DNA from: Betaproteobacteria bacterium HGW-Betaproteobacteria-2
Lineage (GTDB): Bacteria > Pseudomonadota > Gammaproteobacteria > Burkholderiales > Methylophilaceae
NCBI GenBank assembly: GCA_002842255.1
Contig: PHCM01000004.1
Coordinates: 1 to 16,368, forward strand
Direction of reading: 5' to 3'
DNA: 16,368 nt
In this document: in pieces, positions 1 to 6,604 of the stretch
How the letters are laid out: every line of letters begins with the position of its first letter
How positions within the stretch are numbered: position 1 is the first letter of the stretch
Program-made: the position numbers and the translations under genes
The notes under the pieces: generated by a model
What the model was told of the DNA's origin: nothing
The model's input: the letters and a program-made list of their open reading frames with translations, nothing else
Databases searched by the model: none

Positions 1-302
1 TGGCAGACGTAGTCCAGCATTTCGATGGTTTCTATATCGAAACTGGAATTTCCGGGCACCGTGAACTTGTCGCCGGCCTTGTAGGTATTCCATTCAGACT
101 CGCCCTGCAGCCTGACCTTGCAGACGCCGAGATTGATTTCCATCAACTCGGGAGCAACGGTGTTGAAAGTCAGGGTGCTGGGGAAGATGACACCGATAGT
201 GCTACGCGTGCCGTTAGGCAGCAGCACGGTGTGGCTGACACATTTGCCATCGAAATAGACGTTGGCTTTCTTTTTGACACTGACATTATCGAATTGCGCC
301 AT
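1..302 (-). CDS. ppnP: Pyrimidine/purine nucleoside phosphorylase PpnP (partial, runs off left edge)
   Basis: The minus strand reads from an ATG at 302 through about 100 codons without a stop to the window edge. The protein begins [20 protein letters not shown] and resembles E. coli PpnP (YaiE, formerly DUF1255): it has the SxxTVLLPxGxRSTIGV opening, the [11 protein letters not shown] stretch, the [15 protein letters not shown] cupin turn and the EMLDYVC end. PpnP is a small cytosolic single-domain cupin of roughly 95-105 residues that phosphorolyses several nucleosides to a free base and (deoxy)ribose-1-phosphate. Only a few C-terminal residues should be missing. The start has a good Shine-Dalgarno (AGGGG, 8 nt upstream). 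No neighbour in the window is clearly tied to nucleoside salvage, so it is probably monocistronic. The identification rests on remembered family sequence, not a search. Confidence 0.9.
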   Translation of the reverse strand, partial: MAQFDNVSVKKKANVYFDGKCVSHTVLLPNGTRSTIGVIFPSTLTFNTVAPELMEINLGVCKVRLQGESEWNTYKAGDKFTVPGNSSFDIETIEMLDYVC

Positions 303-332
303 GCTAATTACCCCTGGATTTTCAAGCTTGTG

Positions 333-338
333 ATTATC
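333..338 (-). promoter_or_regulatory. Possible -10 box of ppnP
   Basis: GATAAT on the minus strand lies about 30 bp upstream of the ppnP ATG (5 of 6 matches to TATAAT). No recognisable -35 box sits 16-18 bp upstream, so if this is a real promoter it may need an activator. It is weak evidence on its own. Confidence 0.3.
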
Positions 339-377
339 GCAGAAATCGGGCTCGGCCTCCACTGGCAACCAGCCGGA

Positions 378-406
378 CTTGAAGTATCGCAGCGAAATAC
401 TTCAAG
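378..406. repeat. Inverted repeat upstream of ppnP (10-bp arms, 9-nt spacer)
   Basis: The arms CTTGAAGTAT (378-387) and ATACTTCAAG (397-406) are perfectly complementary. It lies 40-75 bp upstream of the candidate ppnP -10 box and has no T tract on either side, so it is not an ordinary terminator. It could be an operator for a dimeric regulator or an RNA hairpin. A second small hairpin (GCAGC/GCTGC, 414-426) follows directly. Confidence 0.55.
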
Positions 407-473
407 CAGGCATGCAGCAAAGCTGCTGCTCGCAAAACTCGGCTGGGCGGAGACAGATTTCGCCGGTTTTACA

Positions 474-496
474 GGTCAATAGTCATTCTATTGACC
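474..496. repeat. Perfect 9-bp inverted repeat with 5-nt loop in the tas-ppnP gap
   Basis: GGTCAATAG (474-482) and CTATTGACC (488-496) are perfect reverse complements around TCATT, followed by A6 on the plus strand. A terminator would need T residues after the stem in the direction of transcription, and neither strand gives that. An operator or a remnant element is likelier. The 303-593 gap holds this repeat, the repeat at 378-406 and a 10-bp palindrome at 562-571, with no gene I can support. Confidence 0.5.
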
Positions 497-593
497 AAAA
501 AAGCGGTGGAATATGGGCCGGCCATGTGAATTTACAGACGATTTCCCTTAAGTCCGACAGGCTGTTAACAGGACCGATTGATGACACGTATTG

Positions 594-1643
594 TCAGGGG
601 GCGGGGTTCATGTAACGCAAATGAATCTGCTCGATTTCAGCCAGCAATTCCGCCGGCAGCGGTTTTTGCCAGACCGCAAGGTTCTCCCGCAGCTGCTGCA
701 TGCTGGTCGCACCGATAATGGTACTGGTCACAAACCAGCGATGATAGACAAAGGAAAGCGCCAGTTCGGCTGGACTAAAACCATGTTGCCGTGCCAATGC
801 GGCATACGCGGCGCTGGCCGGCGCCACGTTGGGTTTTTCATAGCGCTGGGCAAACCCCCTGAACATGCTGGCGCGGCCGCTGCCGCCTTCCAGATATTTA
901 GCCGTCAGGTGGCCGAATGCCAGCGGCGAATAAGCCAGCAAGCTAAGCCCCTCGCGATAACATATCTCTGCCAGGCCAAACTCGAAACCGCGATTGATCA
1001 GGTTGTAGCAATTCTGGATGCTGACGATGACCGGCAAATCATGCTGACGCGCCAATCGCAGAAACTCCATGACACCCCACGGCTGCTCGTTGGAAACGCC
1101 GATGTGACGGATTTTGCCTTCCGCCACCAGTTCCGCCAGCGCCTGCAACTGATCATGAATACCGACCCACTGCCGCTGCTCGCCCTGCTCGAACTCCTGC
1201 GCGGGGTCGAACTGGTATTGGCCGAACATCGGCACATTGCGTTCCGGCCAGTGCAGCTGATAGAGATCGATATAGTCGGTTTGCAGGCGTTGCAGAGAAC
1301 CATCGACCGCCTCGCGCAGATTTCGCCGGTCGATGGCCCGCGGCCCGCCGCGTATCCATTCCAGCTTGCGTCGCGGCCCGGCGATCTTGGTGGCGAGCAC
1401 GATATCCTCGCGACGCTGATGCCGGAGCCAGTTGCCGACGATGGTTTCGGTGCGGGTATAGGTCTCGGCCCGTGGTGGCACTGGATACATCTCTGCCGTA
1501 TCGATGAAATTGATGCCCTGCGTCAGCGCATAATCAAGCTGTTCATGCGCCTCCGCCTCGGTGTTCTGTTCGCCGAAAGTCATGGTACCAAGGCAGATTG
1601 CAGATACACGGAGCTCGCTTTGCCCCAGTTGACGATATTCCAT
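594..1643 (-). CDS. tas: NADP(H)-dependent aldo/keto reductase, Tas family
   Basis: This 349-residue protein matches E. coli Tas nearly end to end, including LGTMTFGEQN near the start, GINFIDTAEMYPVPPR, LKRLQTDY-like LQRLQTDYIDLYQLHW and a C-terminal PAP. It is a cytosolic TIM-barrel oxidoreductase that reduces carbonyls with NADPH; the physiological substrate of Tas is not settled. The catalytic tetrad is intact: D48, Y53, K86, H131. An ATG nine codons upstream (1670) is in frame, but the ATG at 1643 is preceded by AGGGGA and gives the family N-terminus, so I chose it. The gene lies 54 bp downstream of the PhoQ-like kinase on the same strand with no terminator between, so it may be the last gene of that operon. 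No terminator is evident after its stop. Confidence 0.9.
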   Translation of the reverse strand: MEYRQLGQSELRVSAICLGTMTFGEQNTEAEAHEQLDYALTQGINFIDTAEMYPVPPRAETYTRTETIVGNWLRHQRREDIVLATKIAGPRRKLEWIRGGPRAIDRRNLREAVDGSLQRLQTDYIDLYQLHWPERNVPMFGQYQFDPAQEFEQGEQRQWVGIHDQLQALAELVAEGKIRHIGVSNEQPWGVMEFLRLARQHDLPVIVSIQNCYNLINRGFEFGLAEICYREGLSLLAYSPLAFGHLTAKYLEGGSGRASMFRGFAQRYEKPNVAPASAAYAALARQHGFSPAELALSFVYHRWFVTSTIIGATSMQQLRENLAVWQKPLPAELLAEIEQIHLRYMNPAP

Positions 1644-1697
1644 ATTTCCCCTGAAACCGGCGCTGATCAATGCGCCAGGATTGACGACACCGTCATG

Positions 1698-3029
1698 TTA
1701 ACGGTTTGGCAGCCAGACTTCCACGCTGAATCCGCCCAGCGCTTGTGAACGACCAAGGTCCAGCCTGCCGCCATAACTTTCAACGATGTCCTTCACAATC
1801 GCCAGTCCGAGACCACTGCCCGGCTGACTTTCATCCGCCCGAAAACCTCGCACGGTGACCTGTTGCAACTCCTCTGGCGTGCAGCCCGGCCCATCATCCT
1901 CGATCGTGAACACCACGCCATCCGACTTTCTTACACCCAGCAATACCCGGTGATTGGCCCATTTACAGGCGTTGTCCAGCAGGTTGCCGAGCAATTCCAG
2001 CAGATCTTCCTGATCGCCGGCAAAGACAGCGTCTTCATCCACGTGCCTTTGGATATCCAGCGTCTTGTCGGCATGCATGAGCTGCAGGGTCTGCACCAGC
2101 ATGTTGATCTCCTCCGGCAGATTGACACGCTGCCCCGGCAAGGCATCGCCTATGAGGCGCGCTCGTTTCAATTCCCTTTCGACGATACGACGCATCGCTT
2201 CAGTCGATTCTTGCAGGGAGCGCTGCAATTCCGGCAACGCCCTGACTTCAGGCTGTTCTGCCATCTGAGAGAGTATCGACAGACGCGTCTTCAGCGCATG
2301 CGCCAGGTTGCCCAGCGCTTCGCGCGAGCGTCTGGCCTTGTTGCCCATGGCAGCCAGCAACCGGTTCAACTCGGCGATTACCGGCGCGATCTCGGCCGGA
2401 CCTGCCATCTCGACACGGTCGGTTTCACCGCGCTCCAGTCGGCCCATATTGGCCCGCAATATCTGCAAGGGCTTGAGCTCTCTCCTGACTATGTAATATT
2501 GCAGCAACAGCAAGACTGCCAATATCAGCGCCGATACCGCACCATAGAGCCACTGGAACTGGCGCAACCCGGCATCGAACTGCTTCAGGTCCTCCGCCAC
2601 GGTGATGCCGATCAGCCTGTCCTGCTTGAGATAACCATGTGTGACCGACAGCAGTCGCTGCTTGTCCGGGCCGTCCATGGTCAGCCGAACTTCAACCCCG
2701 ACATTGACATCCGGTGCCAGAAGGTCCTGATCCCAGAGCGAGCGCGAGACATACTGCTGCCCGTCTGACTCGATGATGAAGTAGTGTCCGGAAAACGGAC
2801 GCTGATAAACGGTACTGATGCGCGTAGTATCGATCGTCATCTGGCCCGAGGCGTCGAACTGTATGCCGGCCAGCAGGCTCTCGCTGTCATGCAACAGACG
2901 GCTTGCCATCTGCTCTTCTGTCAGGTGACGAATGGCATAACTGGCCATGCCCCACTGCACGGTCAGCAGCATCACCAAACTGAGAGCCAGCCCCCAGGAA
3001 AGGCGCCCGCTCAATGATTTCACCGACAT
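1698..3029 (-). CDS. PhoQ-like sensor histidine kinase
   Basis: This is an inner-membrane sensor kinase of 443 residues. The order is TM1 (about 10-33), a periplasmic sensor region of about 125 residues, TM2 (about 161-180), a HAMP-like linker (181-232), an H-box with H244, and a HATPase domain with N-box N349/N353, DDGPG (378-382) and GSGLGLAI (404-411). It should autophosphorylate on H244 and pass phosphate to the regulator encoded just upstream (its ATG lies 4 bp after the regulator stop). The H-box is of PhoQ type, but the proline expected five residues after the histidine (HxxKTP) is R249; the codon reads CGT. Its Shine-Dalgarno is weak, suggesting coupling to the regulator. The ligand cannot be read from sequence; cations or envelope stress are guesses from the family. 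Confidence 0.9.
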   Translation of the reverse strand: MSVKSLSGRLSWGLALSLVMLLTVQWGMASYAIRHLTEEQMASRLLHDSESLLAGIQFDASGQMTIDTTRISTVYQRPFSGHYFIIESDGQQYVSRSLWDQDLLAPDVNVGVEVRLTMDGPDKQRLLSVTHGYLKQDRLIGITVAEDLKQFDAGLRQFQWLYGAVSALILAVLLLLQYYIVRRELKPLQILRANMGRLERGETDRVEMAGPAEIAPVIAELNRLLAAMGNKARRSREALGNLAHALKTRLSILSQMAEQPEVRALPELQRSLQESTEAMRRIVERELKRARLIGDALPGQRVNLPEEINMLVQTLQLMHADKTLDIQRHVDEDAVFAGDQEDLLELLGNLLDNACKWANHRVLLGVRKSDGVVFTIEDDGPGCTPEELQQVTVRGFRADESQPGSGLGLAIVKDIVESYGGRLDLGRSQALGGFSVEVWLPNR

Positions 3030-3033
3030 GGGC

Positions 3034-3702
3034 TCACGATTCCTTGCTGCTGAACACGTAACCCTGGCCCCGTTTGGTCTGGATCAGTTCAGGGCCAATC
3101 TTCTGCCGCAACCGATTGATATAGACCTCCATGACGTTGCTGTCCTTGTCGCTGTCGTAATCATAGACATGTTCGGCCAGACGGCTCTTGGAAATCACCT
3201 GGTCCGGATTCAGCATGAAATATCGTAACAGGCGATATTCCGTTCCGGTCAGACTTTCTTGACGGCCATTCTCGCCGATCAGGCTCTGCGTCGCTTCATC
3301 CAGCGTGACGCCATGCACCGTCAATGGTCCGGCAGCAGCTCCCTGACTGCGTTTCAATACAGCGCCAACACGTGCCAGCAATTCTTCCACCTGAAACGGC
3401 TTGCCGATGTAATCATCGGCACCCGCCTTGAAACCTTCGACCTTTTCCTGCCAGCTGCCGCGGGCAGTCAATACCACCACCGGCACCTTGTTGCCACGTT
3501 TGCGCCAATTGGCAAGCACTTCCAGCCCTGGGCGCTTGGGTAAGCCCAGATCGAGAATGACCAGATCGTAAGGCTCGATATCGCCCAGACCTTCTGCATC
3601 GACACCGTCAGTGGAAATATCCACGGCATAACCGGCTTGCTGCAAGCTTGCACGCAGTTGAGGTCCTAAAGTTGCATCGTCTTCCACCAACAGCAGTCGC
3701 AT
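3034..3702 (-). CDS. OmpR/PhoP-family response regulator
   Basis: A 222-residue response regulator with an N-terminal receiver (acidic pocket E7/D8/D9, phosphoacceptor D51, T79, K101) and a C-terminal winged-helix DNA-binding domain ending VYINRLRQKIG...RGQGYVF, typical of the OmpR family. It should bind DNA as a dimer when phosphorylated by the kinase encoded immediately downstream. A TTG at 3705 is in frame just before, but the ATG at 3702 gives the usual MRLLLVEDD start and is correctly spaced from GAGGTG, a Shine-Dalgarno that overlaps the end of the PepSY gene. Targets are unknown. A direct-repeat-like sequence over the operon promoter (4126-4142) is a candidate autoregulation site. Confidence 0.93.
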   Translation of the reverse strand: MRLLLVEDDATLGPQLRASLQQAGYAVDISTDGVDAEGLGDIEPYDLVILDLGLPKRPGLEVLANWRKRGNKVPVVVLTARGSWQEKVEGFKAGADDYIGKPFQVEELLARVGAVLKRSQGAAAGPLTVHGVTLDEATQSLIGENGRQESLTGTEYRLLRYFMLNPDQVISKSRLAEHVYDYDSDKDSNVMEVYINRLRQKIGPELIQTKRGQGYVFSSKES

Positions 3703-3710
3703 CAAGCACC

Positions 3711-4046
3711 TCAGTCGTCGATTTCCATCTTGATCAGCTCACCTGTGCCGGCATTGATATCCAGCTCCCACACCACACCCTTGGTATCAAGAATCTCGAC
3801 TTCGTAGATATACAAACCGGATTTCCTGTTGCGCTCCAGCTCGGTTTCAAGGATGTCGCCGGGCTTGATGGAGCGTGCAATCTCCGAGATTTTCTCGAAA
3901 GACAGAATCTTGCCGTCAGCCTGCAATCGGCGCACCTCTACATGACTGACATCCTCACCAGCCTGCACTGGTGCCGCAAACACCAGTAGCAAGGCCATCA
4001 TTGGAACAGTAAGCAACTGACTAATTGAATATATTACGTGTTTCAT
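3711..4046 (-). CDS. Periplasmic PepSY-domain protein
   Basis: A 111-residue exported protein. It has a signal peptide with a likely cleavage site after A29 (PVQA|GED), then one PepSY-like domain (about 38-108) containing EISEIARSIKPGDILETELE and the characteristic YIYEVEILDTKGVVWEL...TGELIKMEID pattern. An in-frame ATG 12 codons upstream exists, but the ATG at 4046 follows AGAGGTG and gives a clean signal peptide. Its stop lies 8 bp before the regulator ATG, so it is first in a PepSY-regulator-kinase operon. Small PepSY proteins next to OmpR-type systems are common in proteobacteria and are thought to modulate the sensor or act on envelope targets; that role is inference here. Confidence 0.85.
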   Translation of the reverse strand: MKHVIYSISQLLTVPMMALLLVFAAPVQAGEDVSHVEVRRLQADGKILSFEKISEIARSIKPGDILETELERNRKSGLYIYEVEILDTKGVVWELDINAGTGELIKMEIDD

Positions 4047-4109
4047 ATTGCACCTCTTTGCATGCTCGAAGTCGGAAAACACCTTCCAGGCTTTAGTCGA
4101 TCACATGCC

Positions 4110-4142
4110 AGTATAGTGCCGCAATCTGAATTGAAACTTAAC
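4110..4142 (-). promoter_or_regulatory. Promoter of the PepSY-regulator-kinase operon with possible regulator box
   Basis: On the minus strand TATACT (4110-4115) is a good -10 box, 64 bp before the PepSY start. The -35 region is poor but is covered by a direct-repeat-like sequence: on the plus strand CTGAAT (4126-4131), five bases, then CTTAAC (4137-4142), an 11-bp period as is usual for OmpR-family half-sites. This would fit activation by the operon's own regulator. The -10 call is moderate and the box is speculative. Confidence 0.4.
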
Positions 4143-4143
4143 C

Positions 4144-4192
4144 CGCAAGCAAAAAAAACGGCACCAAAGTGCCGTTTTTTCAGTTGCTTGCG
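4144..4192 (-). terminator. Rho-independent terminator of argG, bidirectional in form
   Basis: The core stem CGGCAC/GTGCCG (4159-4164 and 4169-4174, loop CAAA) is flanked by A8 (4151-4158) and T6 (4175-4180), so transcripts from either side would end in a U tract. An outer pair CGCAAGCA (4144-4151) and TGCTTGCG (4185-4192) lengthens the hairpin. It begins 10 bp after the argG stop on the minus strand. No plus-strand gene runs into it, so argG is its natural client, and it insulates the PepSY operon promoter. Confidence 0.93.
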
Positions 4193-4202
4193 GACTTGCC
4201 GA

Positions 4203-5426
4203 TTAACCGCGACGCTTGTCCAGATTGGCAGCGATACGCATGCGCAAAGCATTGAGCTTGATAAAGCCGCCTGCGTCTTTCTGGTCGTAGGCGCCTGCAT
4301 CATCCTCAAACGTAGCAATGGTCGGATCGAACAGCGAATCGGTCTTGCTGTCACGGCCGACCACAATGACGTTGCCCTTGTACAGCTTGAGGCGCACGAA
4401 ACCGTTGACGGTCTTCTGCGTGTGATCAATCAGAGTTTGCAATGCGACGCGCTCCGGGCTCCACCAGTAGCCGTTGTAGATCAAACTGGCATAACGCGGC
4501 ATCAAATCGTCCTTGAGATGAGCGACTTCGCGATCCAATGTCAGCGATTCAATGGCACGGTGCGCCTTCAGCATGATGGTGCCTCCTGGCGTTTCATAGC
4601 AGCCGCGCGACTTCATGCCGACATAGCGGTTTTCAACCAAATCAAGACGGCCGATGCCATGCTTGCCGCCCAGTTTGTTGAGTTCGGCCAGCAGTTCATG
4701 CGGTGCCAGCTTCTTGCCATTGAGCGCGACCGGGTCGCCGTGTACATACTCGATATCCAGATACTCAGCGGCATCCGGCGCTTTTTCAGGACTCACCGTC
4801 CAGCGCCACATATCCTCTTCCGCTTCTGCCGCCGGGTTTTCCAGATGACGGCCTTCGTAGGAAATGTGCAGCAGGTTGGCGTCCATGGAATACGGACTGC
4901 CGCCCTGTTTGTGCTTCATTTCAACAGGGATGCCATGCTGTTCGGCGTAGGCCAGCAATTTTTCGCGCGAAAGCAGGTCCCACTCGCGCCACGGGGCGAT
5001 GACCTTGATGTTCGGATTGAGCGCATAGGCGCCCAGTTCAAAGCGCACCTGATCGTTACCCTTGCCGGTAGCGCCGTGAGAGATGGCATCAGCCTTGGTC
5101 TCGTTAGCGATTTCAATCAGGCGCTTGGCGATCAGCGGACGAGCAATGGACGTCCCCAGCAGGTATTCGCCTTCATAAACGGTATTGGCGCGGAACATCG
5201 GAAACACGAAGTCGCGCACGAACTCTTCCCGCAGGTCGTCGATATAGATTTCCTTGATACCGAATTTCTTCGCCTTCTCACGTGCAGGCTCAAGCTCCTC
5301 GCCCTGGCCGACGTCGGCGGTAAAGGTCACCACTTCGCACTGATAGGTGTCTTGCAGCCACTTGAGAATAACGGAGGTATCCAGCCCGCCCGAATAGGCG
5401 AGTACCACTTTTTTGATTTCGCTCAT
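4203..5426 (-). CDS. argG: Argininosuccinate synthase
   Basis: A 407-residue cytosolic enzyme that joins citrulline and aspartate using ATP to give argininosuccinate, the penultimate arginine step. The N-terminal ATP pyrophosphatase motif AYSGGLDTS (residues 10-18) is intact. Family blocks such as [40 protein letters not shown] and [16 protein letters not shown] [12 protein letters not shown] are all present, and length is normal for the type I enzyme. The ATG at 5426 follows TAGGA with suitable spacing. It is third in an argD-argF-argG run but is separated from argF by 225 bp carrying two repeat elements, so it may have its own promoter. A strong terminator follows. Confidence 0.97.
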   Translation of the reverse strand: MSEIKKVVLAYSGGLDTSVILKWLQDTYQCEVVTFTADVGQGEELEPAREKAKKFGIKEIYIDDLREEFVRDFVFPMFRANTVYEGEYLLGTSIARPLIAKRLIEIANETKADAISHGATGKGNDQVRFELGAYALNPNIKVIAPWREWDLLSREKLLAYAEQHGIPVEMKHKQGGSPYSMDANLLHISYEGRHLENPAAEAEEDMWRWTVSPEKAPDAAEYLDIEYVHGDPVALNGKKLAPHELLAELNKLGGKHGIGRLDLVENRYVGMKSRGCYETPGGTIMLKAHRAIESLTLDREVAHLKDDLMPRYASLIYNGYWWSPERVALQTLIDHTQKTVNGFVRLKLYKGNVIVVGRDSKTDSLFDPTIATFEDDAGAYDQKDAGGFIKLNALRMRIAANLDKRRG

Positions 5427-5448
5427 ATTTTTCCTAAAAACAATTTTT

Positions 5449-5521
5449 TAGCCACAGAGAACACAGAGAACACAGAGGCCACAGAGTTTTTCTCGGTGTG
5501 CTCTGTGGTTCTCTGTGGCTA
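5449..5521. repeat. CACAGAG-type intergenic repeat element
   Basis: The left half is four 9-bp units: CACAGAGAA, CACAGAGAA, CACAGAGGC, CACAGAGTT (5453-5488). The right half (about 5491-5521) holds the reverse complement, so TAGCCACAGAGAA at one end mirrors TTCTCTGTGGCTA at the other, apart from a single-base bulge. Elements of this look recur between genes in many environmental proteobacterial genomes and give spurious peptides rich in ENTENTE. It is not a gene. It lies directly in the argG leader, only 22 bp upstream of the argG ATG. Confidence 0.8.
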
Positions 5522-5569
5522 GATTTTTGGATTACTCAAATTCATTTAATCATTTATGAGACAGATGCC

Positions 5570-5631
5570 GTTTTGGCTACGGCCGCCGCTTCGCGGCTTA
5601 ACTTGCTTTGCAAGTTAGCCTACGCCGAAAC
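5570..5631. repeat. Compound palindromic element (two hairpins in an outer stem)
   Basis: Two adjacent perfect hairpins occur: GCCGC-TTC-GCGGC (5585-5597) and TAACTTGC-TTT-GCAAGTTA (5599-5617). The flanks GTTTTGGC (5570-5577) and GCCGAAAC (5624-5631) can pair with one G-U, and GGCTA (5575-5579) can alternatively pair with TAGCC (5616-5620). It has the form of a REP-like dispersed element or a structured RNA in the argF-argG transcript. There is no T tract, so an intrinsic terminator is unlikely. Confidence 0.6.
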
Positions 5632-5651
5632 AGACTGCATCCAACCTAAGC

Positions 5652-6572
5652 TCAGCCTGCCACCTTCCCCAGCAAAAGGTATTCCATTAGAGCCTTTTGC
5701 GTGTGCAGTCTGTTTTCAGCCTCATCCCAGACGACGCTGTGCGGGCCGTCTATGACTTCCGCCGCGACTTCCTCGCCGCGATGTGCGGGCAAACAATGCA
5801 TGAACAAGGCATCCTTGGCGGCGACCTTCATCATATCGGCATCGACCTGCCAATCGGCAAAGTCGCGCATGCGTTCCTCGTTCTCGGCCTCGAAGCCCAT
5901 GCTGGTCCAGACATCGGTCGTCACCAGATCGGCGCCGCGGGCGGCTTCCATCGGGTCGGCGAATTCCTCGTAATGGGCATTGCCATAAAGACCGGCACGC
6001 TCCTGCTCGACTTCATAGCCGGGAGGCGTCGAAACATGGACGTTGAAGTCCAGCACTTCTGCCGCCTGCAGCCAGGTGTTGCAGACATTGTTCGAGTCCC
6101 CGATCCACGCCACCGTCTTGCCCTGAATCGGACCACGATGTTCGATAAAGGTGAAAATGTCGGCCAGGATCTGGCATGGATGGTATTCATTGGTCAGGCC
6201 GTTGATCACTGGCACACGGGAGTTTTCGGCGAAACGCTCGATGATCTCCTGCTCGAACGTGCGGATCATGACGATGTCGCTCATGCGCGAAATGACCTGC
6301 GCCGCGTCTTCCACCGGCTCACCGCGGCCAAGTTGCGAATCGCGCGTGTTGAGGTAGATGGCAGTACCGCCCAATTGCTGCATGCCTGCCTCGAACGACA
6401 GGCGCGTTCGCGTACTGGCCTTTTCGAAGATCATGACCAGGGTGCGATCGGTCAAAGGCCAGTATTGCTGATAAGCCTTGAACTGGGCCTTGATCCAGGC
6501 GCTGCGCTCGAAAATGTAATTGAGCTCGTCACGGTTCAAGTCGTTGAATTGTAGAAAGTGTTTGATTGCCAT
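5652..6572 (-). CDS. argF: Ornithine carbamoyltransferase (anabolic)
   Basis: A 306-residue cytosolic enzyme that transfers the carbamoyl group of carbamoyl phosphate to ornithine, making citrulline for ArgG. The carbamoyl-phosphate loop STRT (residues 53-56), HPCQ (131-134), the ornithine-contacting D220...SMG block and HCLP (259-262) are all present, and the length fits the trimeric family. It starts 32 bp after the argD stop, so argD and argF are probably one transcript. No clear Shine-Dalgarno precedes the ATG at 6572 (AAGCAAGCAAATT), which hints at coupling. Its 3' side runs into the compound palindrome (5570-5631), which might act as a transcript-stabilising end. Confidence 0.97.
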   Translation of the reverse strand: MAIKHFLQFNDLNRDELNYIFERSAWIKAQFKAYQQYWPLTDRTLVMIFEKASTRTRLSFEAGMQQLGGTAIYLNTRDSQLGRGEPVEDAAQVISRMSDIVMIRTFEQEIIERFAENSRVPVINGLTNEYHPCQILADIFTFIEHRGPIQGKTVAWIGDSNNVCNTWLQAAEVLDFNVHVSTPPGYEVEQERAGLYGNAHYEEFADPMEAARGADLVTTDVWTSMGFEAENEERMRDFADWQVDADMMKVAAKDALFMHCLPAHRGEEVAAEVIDGPHSVVWDEAENRLHTQKALMEYLLLGKVAG

Positions 6573-6604
6573 AATTTGCTTGCTTTTGGTTATGTGCTGC
6601 AGTC

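Noticed and set aside
474..502. Inverted repeat plus A6 as a terminator for tas
   Set aside because: The A run is on the wrong side: minus-strand transcripts would have the U tract before the stem, not after it.
591..1748. 385-codon plus-strand frame opposite tas
   Set aside because: The minus strand encodes a full Tas family protein with an intact catalytic tetrad; the plus frame is a codon-bias shadow.
5453..5488. Tandem 9-bp units as a CRISPR array
   Set aside because: The units are contiguous, far too short, have no spacers, and are followed by an inverted copy; no cas genes are present.
4038..5522. Long open frame of 494 codons on the plus strand opposite argG
   Set aside because: It is antisense to an unmistakable argG, and its end is the ENTENTE-type translation of the CACAGAG repeat.
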